NCBI RefSeq assembly: GCF_029962835.1
Contig: NC_080588.1
Location: 63,326,001-63,390,000, forward strand
Direction of reading: 5' to 3'
From: Magnolia sinica
Lineage: Eukaryota > Streptophyta > Magnoliopsida > Magnoliales > Magnoliaceae
Length of the DNA: 64,000 bases
The position numbers were made by a program, and so were the translations under genes. Position 1 is the first letter of the stretch, and the number at the start of each line of letters is the position of its first letter. The notes under the pieces were generated by a model. It was not told the origin of the DNA and did no database searches. It saw only the letters and a list, made by a program, of their open reading frames with translations. This document shows, piece by piece, positions 55,490-64,000 of the stretch.

Positions 55490-56320
55490 AATGCATTAGA
55501 TTCCCTTTCTCCACAAATCCAGCTGCATCATTGCTTACAACCAAAACAGAGGAGATTGTAATCAGATCACTAGTGATTGATTTACCACAAATCTCTTTAT
55601 CCAAACTGGTTACTCATTTGGATAAGAGAGTTCTATGGCAAAAGAAGAAATCAATTCTGCAATTATTACAAATTCCTTTTTTCCATTGTAATACCTTTTT
55701 TCCACCATGTAGGAAATGTCTTGAATTCCCTTTTCTTGGAATCTAATATATTTATATTGCAATCCAAAAACAGTAGAATTGTAATGATACTTATTGCAAT
55801 CGAAACAGAGGAGAATTGTGTTCATTTCAATGGGATGCATAAGACACTAGTTCAATCAAAAGGTAAAATGACAATTTATGATGTTCCCTTAGTCGGGTTT
55901 CTTTCCAGTCCCACTGGTAAGTAAGATAATTGCAATTTCAAGCCAGTTGAGGAAATAACAATCTGGTTATTTATACTTAAGCTAATAACTGCAATTCAAT
56001 TCCATAGTGCATCCAAACATGGCCGGAAGAAATGCAGCTTAGGCCTTTGAGCTGTAAGTAAGACTAAAATCCATTTTGAACAACAAAATTTTCTTACAAA
56101 AGAATAAGATCCAAAAGAATAAAACAGCTAACAGAACGGAGCCTTATCTACACCTCTACAGAGAGGAGATTCTTCTTTTCTTTTTCTTTTTCTTTTTTCA
56201 TTTTTCTTTTTTAATCCTTGGGGAGGGAGCTCGCCCTCCATGCATTCTATCTATTCTTCAATGGCACGCGCATGTGCCCATTTCTGTATATATCCCCTTC
56301 TGATTCATCCAAACCGTTCT
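55490..56320. other. Spacer between the convergent peptidase and CSLC genes
   Basis: Contains a MITE-like stretch (55490-55990) with repeated AGGAAATG(C/T)(A/C)TT...ATTCCC and AACAGAGGAGA(A)TTGT words and no coding signal. 56080-56320 is likely 3' untranslated sequence of the CSLC gene. The two genes end tail to tail about 2 kb apart. Confidence 0.45.
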
Positions 56321-56321
56321 T

Positions 56322-59300
56322 TCACTCAACTTGTTCCCCAATCAGATCAAGGCCCACTAGTAAGAACGATATCCCCTGAAAGAGCAAGAAGTAGAAATGT
56401 ATACCCTGTGCTGAGAGTAAGCTCCTGGCTGAAGCTGTCAGGAGAAGGAAAGCAAGCGCCAGCTCCTTCCTATATATCCTGTTATGCTTCTTCTTTGATT
56501 CCCGCTGCTGCTGTTGGGTTTCCTCTCTTTCGATTGTATTGAGATTGGGCACGGAGCCACTGCGTTGGTGCTTGGGCTCCTTCTCGACAAGGGAGAGGAG
56601 ATCTCCCTCAGATGAACGGCCTGACTTCTTGGTAACCACCCATTCATAGGCACTCCCGAGCTGGAAGAGACCCGAGATCATGGCATTGAACTTGGTGACG
56701 GACATGGTGTTCTCGAAGAGGAGGTAGGGGACGATGAAGGGGAAGGATTTTGGGGTAGGGAGGATGTTGAGGAAGGACATAGTGGCAGGAATGTAGCAGA
56801 CGACCCATGCAGGGAGCTCAGCCTCGGGAACGAACATGGTCATGGGGAGGATGATGCAGAAGAGGGTAAAGGAGTAGAAGGGTAGTATCAGTTTTCGTAG
56901 GAGGAAAAAGAGGAATATGAGGTTGGTCTTCTTCCAAAAGCTGATCTGCACTCATCACAAGTGTAGATAAGATGCATTGTTAGAGAGAGGCTACAATAGT
57001 TGCAAGTTGCATTACCATAGAAATAACTGTATTTGTTAATCTACATGTCCACATTCATGCAGCCAGCCACCATGTATGCATCCTGGCCCCAAAATCAGGC
57101 CCACCCGAACATCTGGCAGGCTGCATGTATGTTGAATATGGATTGTTCTTTTAGTACACTGCAGCCGACCTGATGATTGCACCAGCCTGATTTTTTGGCC
57201 ATGGCATCTACACGGAGTCACAACATAGCTGTGAGGTAGCTGAGCATAAATAGGTGGCGAAGACTCGGTTCTTGATACACATGGCGAAAGTTAGCTCCTG
57301 GTAAAACCCATCGCAGACTGATCCATGATCAAATGGTGATAAGAAAAAGGCCCACCTGCTGACCTTTTAGAAATGGTGGAATCAAGTGGGGCTGCTTCTC
57401 ATCATTGTCCAAACTTTGATCAGGTAGCTCCAAGGTCGACCAGCAGTTAAATTTCACAGCATCCAACACCATGATTGTCTTCAAAGCTAATGAGTTACAG
57501 TTGTATACATACCTTAGACCGGATGATGTCGGGCAAACATAGGCGAAACAACTGCATGGGGCCAGAATGCCACCGGTGTTGCTGCTTCCTGTAAGCTTCA
57601 TATGATTCTGGTAGTTCGCATTGGCACTGTAACAGAAAAGAAACAACTGATGAGAAGGGATTGATGGGAATTCAAGATGGTAACCTCAAAAGACATTCCC
57701 CACCAAAAAAAAAAAAGTACAGCTCAGCAGACTCTTCAACCACCCCAAGTTGTCTCAGCCATTCAGTAGTCAGAGGTTAAAGAATTCCATTCAGTGGGTG
57801 AAAGTCTATTGGGAGATGGGTGTGATTGGTCCTATAGGTAATCTGCGAAGGTAGAAAAGGGTGTCGGTGGTGTTGGCTCAAACTCAAGGTGGACCCATCA
57901 CTGCAAGCTGGGCTACTTTTTTCTATTTGGAGAGCACTCATTGCATCTCTTAAAAAACACAAAAGGCTAAAAGCATTTTCCATTAGATGAATTATATGAT
58001 CCTTGGCCTAAGGATATGCACAGTACTCTCCGGCACTTAGTTCTTGCAAGTGAGTGCTGTTCATTGATCCAGACCTTCAATCTGATGGACCCCTAGCGGA
58101 CGGACCAACCATTAAAACTATCCACATTGGAAGATCGTAGCAACCGATCTTTTGCCTTTGCTATTGATTTTTTTTTTTTTTGGTCTTAATCATCTATTTG
58201 TTGGACAGAGATCAACCAGTAGGATCTTCCAATCTATGGATGGATTTAGGGGGCACAGTCCATCCACTGCATGGCTATCGGACAACGATGTGGATCATAG
58301 AACCAAGACCCTCAATTAACAGGAACACATGGCCAAGGATGCTAGGCATATATGCTGACTTCAAAAGTCCATATAATGCCTCTTTTGATCAAGTAAGAAA
58401 CTGATAGGGTCATGTTTGCCAGCTTTACTTATTCCATGCGTCTTGTGCTTATTCCACCGCGCACCCACATGACAACTTAGAACATTCCACAGAAGCAACA
58501 GGCACAATTTTCTTTAAGTGGGTCCCACTAATCCTAATCCCAACAAAAAGTCTTTATTTCAATTCAAACACTGATTTGCTCTCAATTATGCATATTCAAT
58601 GCTGTTCGTAGGTCTGGCCTAAGTCATACGTCATGCATAATATGCGATTGTTTTTTGTAGAGAAATAGTCATATACAGGCACTATATGTAAACTTCTGCA
58701 TACACCCAAGACGTGCAAAAGACGTAATTTGAGTGAAATGGCCGGCATTGTCTGACTGGTATACAGGTATATAAATCATTTCTAATTTCTTATTATAATT
58801 AGAGATTTGTCTCATAAACACCTAACTGGATTCCATTCGGTTTATTCCAAAAGACGAGATTACCCCACACCTCTAATCAGTACTAGCGCATGAATATTCT
58901 CTCATTATACCACATCTAATTCTTCAAGAAATGGGCCGTCCCTAGTCATTTCTCGCTTACAGAAGTAACACCGTTTCAAACCGTAAAAAATCTTCACCAT
59001 CTATCAAGGGTATAAACTGGTTTCACAGTTGCATCTACACCAATCAGCGCAGATACATTGACAATCCCAAATTGCCCCCACCCAAATCTAGCCCTATTTA
59101 TGCCACATACATTGACAATCCCAAATTGCCCCCACCCAAATGCAATCTTCTTAATCTCATCTACCTAATTCACATTCAAAATGACCCCACCCAAGTGGAT
59201 TCTATGGCAATCTGCAAATCTATTATAACAATTATTCCTAAAATGCCCCCACCCTAATCGACTGTCCGGCAATCTGCAACTCTGCTTATGACAATTATTC

Positions 59301-61506
59301 CTAAAATGCCCCAACCAATTACAACCTCAACCTTGTCTACCAAATTCACATTTAAAAATGACCCCACGAATTGTATGGCAATCTGCGACTCTATTTATAA
59401 CAACTATTCCTAAAATGCCCCCCACCCATTAGATTGCAAATTTCACCCCACCTATTTTTACATCTTCCACATTTAAAATTTTAAACTGCTCCAATATATC
59501 AAATAGAAAATCTGCAGTCCTATCTAAGGTTCATCTTCCCAAAACTCAGCCACACCTGCACACCATATTGTGAATTAGCAACGCTATTCATACCATTTAT
59601 TCCTAAAATAGCCCCATTTACTAGATTGGTACCTCTTATACCATCCATCTTCTTTTTGTCATTTTTTTTTTTTTAATACCATCTACCATTAAACAGCGAC
59701 GCCACCTAAAATCGCACTAACCCAAGAACCAAAATTTACATACATTACCTATCTTGAAATTGCCCCTCCCATTTCAACATCATTCATACCATCAATTCCC
59801 AAAATACCCTCCACCCACCCCATCACATACCACCTATCTTTATCATCCTTTCCAGACACCATTTTTTCTACAATTCATTACTCATTATCACCCTAACAGA
59901 CCCATTTTTTATAATGATAATTGAAGGACGTAAAATAAAAAATAAAGAGGTTTAATACTAGCGACGGCATCTTACCTCGACATCATTAAGGAAGATGAAT
60001 TTCCAACCATGCAAATGCGCCCGGACTGCAATGTCCATGTCCTCGACAGTCGTCCTCTCCATCCACCCTCCAGACTCTTCCAATGTCTTTATCCTCCACA
60101 CCCCGGCAGTCCCATTAAACCCGAAGAAATTGATGAAAATCCCATTCACCTGTTGCTCCACTTCGAAATGAAACGATAGATTTACATTCTGCAATCTTGT
60201 TAGCAAATTCTCATCTTTGTTCACGAACGACCACCTTGCTTGAACCAGCCCAACTTCCTCATTATCCTGCTCGCATCCGAATAATAGTTTATTATATTTC
60301 AGTTTCAGTCTGCCAGAGAGCATAATTCAAAGGATTTGCATTTTCCAAACCTTAAAATGGGGGACAGTCTTCTTCAAGAAATCCGAAGACGGCTGGAAAT
60401 CGGCATCGAAAATGGCAACGAATTCATAGTCCTTGACATAGCTGCAGCCCATCGCCGACTTGAGATTCCCAGCCTTGTAACCGTCTCGGATAACTCGGTG
60501 CCGGTAGATGATATGAGCCCCTTCCTGCTGCCATTTCTGCACCTCTTCCTTAATCAGCATTTGTGTAGTCAGGTCATCTGAATCGTCGAGGACTTGGATG
60601 AGTAAGTTCGACCTCGGCCAGTCTAAATTACAGACCGCAGCGATCGATTGCTGATAAACCTGAAAAACCCCAAAATTTGCAAAAACTCAGATGAGCACAA
60701 AATAGGGAAAAAAGAAAAGTAAGAACAGAGAATCAAAATCTAGCAAAATCACATACCTCTTTCTCATTGCACATAGGGATCTGAACTAGAACCATGGGGA
60801 AGAAGCTTGCATTACCATCTCCACCTTCGAGATCTTCGACAGGCTGCTTCGGAACAGGCCTTATCTTCTTGAATTTGATCCAGAAGCACCCCAAGCACAA
60901 AACTAGCCGATCGGCGCTCTGTATCAAGAACAGCACAACGCATGCATTGGTGAGGAATTGCAGAGGGGGAGCGAGATACTCCACGCGGACTGAAACCCAT
61001 CTAGAATACAACGAATCAAAGAGCCCCCAAACTCCCAATGGAGACGAGATCAGCTGCTGTAGCTGCAGGCGGGGAGCGCCGAGATGCCACCCTTGGAAAT
61101 AAGCGAAAATCTCAAAACCCAACAACACTACGGACAGTAGCAAGAAGGCCTTGATGAAGGAGTAGAACCTCCTCCTAACGGTAGGATTCTCAGACTCGGC
61201 GGCCATCTCCGAGTCTGTCCGACCAGAGGCAAGCCGCCGCCTAACGACGGCGGCTAGCCCAAAGGCTGCCGAAGCTATTGAAGATAGACACCCGGCAGCC
61301 TTATGGGCTTTGAGGAGAAGAACCCAAGTCAATTGCTTGGCGTTCTTCCCTCTTCTTCCGCTCTTCGCAGAACTTGCAATTCCATGGAATTCATCTTCAT
61401 CTGGGCTTTCCAATTCCACAAGGGAATAATTAGGATTCTCCATCTTGATCACCACCGGCGTCCCACGGTGGTTCTCCTTTCCCCACCAGTCGAATGATGG
61501 GGCCAT
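56322..61506 (-). CDS. CSLC: Cellulose synthase-like C (xyloglucan backbone beta-1,4-glucan synthase), complete
   Basis: Five exons on the minus strand: 61506-60757, 60659-60351, 60266-59976, 57626-57513, 56945-56322; all introns GT-AG and phase 0; 695 aa. Exon 4 (38 codons) carries the key motif. CSLC proteins are Golgi GT2 glycosyltransferases that polymerise UDP-glucose into the beta-1,4-glucan backbone of xyloglucan. Visible: N-terminal KRG-type motif [18 protein letters not shown], membrane spans at about 118-138 and 184-210, catalytic Asp275-276 (VLDDSDD), DAD at 335-337, TVEDMD at 426-431, QQHRW at 465-469, then several C-terminal spans (from about 495) and [12 protein letters not shown]. 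Length and motif order fit the family (about 690-700 aa), and nothing essential is missing. The wording [17 protein letters not shown] suggests the group of Arabidopsis CSLC5/6/8/12 rather than CSLC4, but I cannot test this. Confidence 0.95.
59053..59860. repeat. Decayed C-rich repeat array in CSLC intron 3
   Basis: Recurrent modules: CCTAAAATGCCCC(C)ACCC preceded by ATAACAATTATT (about 59230, 59300, 59410), TGGCAATCTGC(A/G)A(A/C)TCT (59205, 59270, 59375), and CACATT(C/T)AAAATGACCCCAC (59170, 59350). An exact 35-bp repeat with 54-bp period lies at 59053-59087 and 59107-59141. The plus strand is almost free of G; the transcribed strand of the gene product is thus G-rich in runs. Irregular spacing indicates an old array. 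Confidence 0.7.
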
Positions 61507-61625
61507 TTTGCTCCCTATGATACCTTTCTTCTCTCTAGTCTCTCAAATGAGAAGAGAGGTTTGAGAATGGATTCCTTTCTTTCTCCTTTAATCTCTTAAA
61601 TGCTGAGAGTGAAGGAGAAAGTATG

Positions 61626-61631
61626 TATATA
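61626..61631 (-). promoter_or_regulatory. Candidate TATA box of the CSLC gene
   Basis: TATATA, 120 bp upstream of the ATG, would give a 5' leader of about 90 nt, rich in GA on the sense strand. Position-based call. Confidence 0.45.
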
Positions 61632-61769
61632 GAACAGTTTGCTCCCTCACTATGCACTTTTCTAATATTAGAGATGACAGTTGGATATGAGAAAATTTTA
61701 TCATAACAAAATAGATATGAGTTGGGAAGTGTCCAAAAATCTCCGTTACTGATTACAGCTAGCAAAGAA

Positions 61770-64000
61770 ATTACTTCTAAGAAGAAAAGTGAGAGATTGA
61801 AATAGATAACAGCTCAACACGTTTTTGATGAAGAAAAAGACACGGTCTGAGTCAAAAACATTGAGAAATTTGTTTAAACCTTCAAATAAGGTGGTGGGAA
61901 AAATAGAAAAGAAAAGTGGGATTTGAAAATTTTCAATTGGAGAAAGAAATCATTATAATAATGATCTTTCGCATCTCCTTCCTTTGAAAAGTGGAAACGC
62001 ATTCGTCTCGTTTGAAAACGAGATAGCTAAAAGCGAACGCGTTTGGAAGGGTTAAAGAAGGAAAGCCGTCTTATATGCTGCTCTAGTAGTCTGTGATACT
62101 TGATACGCATGCACTCTGAAATTGCACTCGTGGCATAAAGTGCTCTAATAAACCAGCCTAAATCAGAATCCTCCACGGTTGAGCCATGCTAACCTTTAAT
62201 TTTTAGATCTTTGTTTTTTAGGAAATAGGAATATGGGATACTTTTTCATTTTGACCGTCTAACAAATGTCCAGCAATCTGATAGATATGTAATCAAATAA
62301 GTGTAATTTTTGGTACATGATACAACTAAACTTAGATTTATAATTTTGACGGTTATAATTTGAATTACTTATGTGCTTAGTGTCTAGTTTTCAGTGCCTG
62401 AGTATCATCTACTATTGCCAGAGTACCAAAGGTTTTACCAAGAAAGAAATGCTGCCTGGGATAGATGGCTGTAGTTTTTGTCCTCATCCATTCCAGAACA
62501 GACCAAGTGAAAGCATTAGCGGTAGGGCCTCAGGTAATTGACATCCTACACCATATTAAACTACACATTATTTAGGTGTATAAAATGACAAATACCGAAA
62601 ATGGCATTAGCTGTTTGAATAATTACGGAACGCCCGCGGACATGGTCTGAAGGAGGAGAGGGTGTTAGTGGGTAGAAAGGTAATACTAAAATATGCAAGG
62701 ACATTTCTCCTCCTGTTTGAATTTCATGCAACGCCTGATACCGAAGAGGAACTCGTTGATATATTCGTTGTCCATCTGTTTTGCTAGCTCATTTTAGAAT
62801 ATGGTCAATATGATCTAAAAATAAAGCCAATATATATTGAAGTGGATCTCACCAAAGAAATAATGTTATTGAACACCCACCATTAAAAATGTCTTAGGCG
62901 CCCCTGACTTCAATGAGGCCGTGATCATGGGACCAGCCTTGATGTGCATGTTCTATATCTTTGCCGTCTATCCGTTTTGCCAAGGTCATTTGTAATGTTT
63001 ATTAGCCATCCAAAAAATGAAATAGATCTAAATTTAAGTGGACAACACCATAGAAACAATGTTGATTGGAAGCCCATCATTAAAAAATTTCTAGGGCCTG
63101 CGATACTGTTTATTTGCCATTCAACCTCTTGATAAGGTCATACCGACCACAATAATGGGAGAACATAAATATCAGCTTATTCAAAACTTCCGTGGCCCAC
63201 AAGCATTCAATCACTACTGTTTTTTGTGATGTGGTTCACTGGAAATTTAACTAGCTAAAGGATAGATGGTGTTGAGATTATAGCTCAATTAGGTTAGTTA
63301 AAGAACATAATAAAAATGATTATAGTCATTGCACTCGCACTTTCTATTCAAATTCAAAAAATATTTTTTGAATTTCATTTTACTTCGAAACTTTGTTTGA
63401 AAATGATGTCTCACCTGATTTACATAGGAAAAACTAGGTGGATTTATAAGCTTTGAGTTCTTTAATATTCTTATTTAGATAATGAAGAGAGAAGAAGACT
63501 AACTTTTGTGTTCTAGAGCGAAACATTGGAACACAGGCATGCATGTAGTGCGCGTAGTGCGGCTGTAGAGGTGCTAGTGGTGCGAACTAAAGCGATTCAA
63601 TGCGAGTCACGATACAACTAAGTAAGCTCAACCATAACCAATATGTCCATCACAAGATTGACCGAAAGAGAACAACTGTTGTTCAGTCCACCATCTACAG
63701 CTATTACACCAATCGGCTGTGAGAACGGTCATTTTACCTATCAGTTGGCCATCAATGGTTGTTGTACCAATCGACCAAGAGAGCAATTGTTTTACCTATC
63801 AATTGTATCATCCCACCAATTGGCTAGGGGATTTCAACCGTTTCGTAGAACGGCCTGTAGAAATGGCCACGTCACCTATCATCCAGCCGACTAATCTCAA
63901 CCGTTCCTAAATTTTGGCCTGCCCGATCTTACTGCTGCATCAAATGACCAATGGATTTCGACCATTACACGATTCAACTGGCAGATATCAAAAGTAATAA
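61770..64000. other. Intergenic DNA upstream of CSLC, no gene
   Basis: 62740-63250 contains parts of two foldback elements (CACCATTAAAAATGTCTTAGG; ATGGGACCAGCCTTGATGTGC; GGTCATACCGACC). From about 63640 to the end there are loosely repeated words such as CCAAT(C/T)GGCT and TTTTACCTATCA(G/A)TTG with CCATCAATGG, possibly part of an LTR element running off the window. No exon recognised. Confidence 0.4.

Noticed and set aside
55471-55924. Open frames of 91-115 codons between the peptidase and CSLC genes
   Set aside because: They lie in MITE-like AT-rich repeats with internal duplications and show no domain.
63643-63910. Overlapping 63- and 83-codon frames near the right edge
   Set aside because: Internal repetition of the DNA in two frames indicates repeat sequence and not a gene.

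Overview
The window is nuclear DNA of a flowering plant. It has intron-bearing genes with GT-AG splice sites, low gene density and many transposons. The very frequent foldback repeats with cores such as GGGCCCACCATGATGT remind me of woody magnoliids (Magnoliaceae or Lauraceae type), but that placement is from memory and not proven. I recognise four protein-coding genes; the rest is repeats, transposon remnants and featureless spacer.

Left third (about 0.7-25.7 kb): a tandem segmental duplication carrying two intact cytochrome P450 genes of the CYP706 type, both on the minus strand (7313-9529, 523 aa; 16444-19254, 521 aa; about 86% identical by hand count). Long non-coding stretches beside them align in the same order: 6.65-14.56 kb with 15.87-25.68 kb. 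A fragment of a third unit (680-4437) lies at the left edge and is split by a 3.16-kb hAT element with a perfect 8-bp target duplication. That element in turn holds a solo LTR with a perfect 5-bp target duplication. A Ty1/copia pol fragment follows. The CYP706 array therefore probably continues to the left of the window.

Middle (25.7-33.3 kb): no gene. It holds foldback elements, recent short tandem duplications, a hAT-type MITE rich in GGGTT, and then a less repetitive promoter region with five CACGTG motifs.

Right-centre (33.4-54.4 kb): one plus-strand gene for a proline iminopeptidase (11 exons, 392 aa) with a likely plastid transit peptide. Its introns are swollen by transposons. Intron 8 alone is 8.1 kb and contains a young, antisense Ty3/gypsy chromovirus (42768-49489, two near-identical LTRs, target duplication GTTTT) and a decayed RTE-type LINE fragment.

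Right (56.3-61.5 kb): a complete minus-strand cellulose synthase-like C gene (CSLC, 5 exons, 695 aa), the Golgi glucan synthase family that makes the xyloglucan backbone. Its third intron carries a decayed C-rich repeat. The last 2.5 kb is repeat-rich spacer.

The three gene families have no obvious common pathway: probable specialised (terpene-type) oxidation for CYP706, peptide turnover for the peptidase, and wall polysaccharide synthesis for CSLC. I did not find a convincing new biological system. The most unusual material is the foldback family (long inverted arms, conserved core, 9-bp-like target duplications), including a double copy placed directly beside the TATA box of one CYP706 gene.
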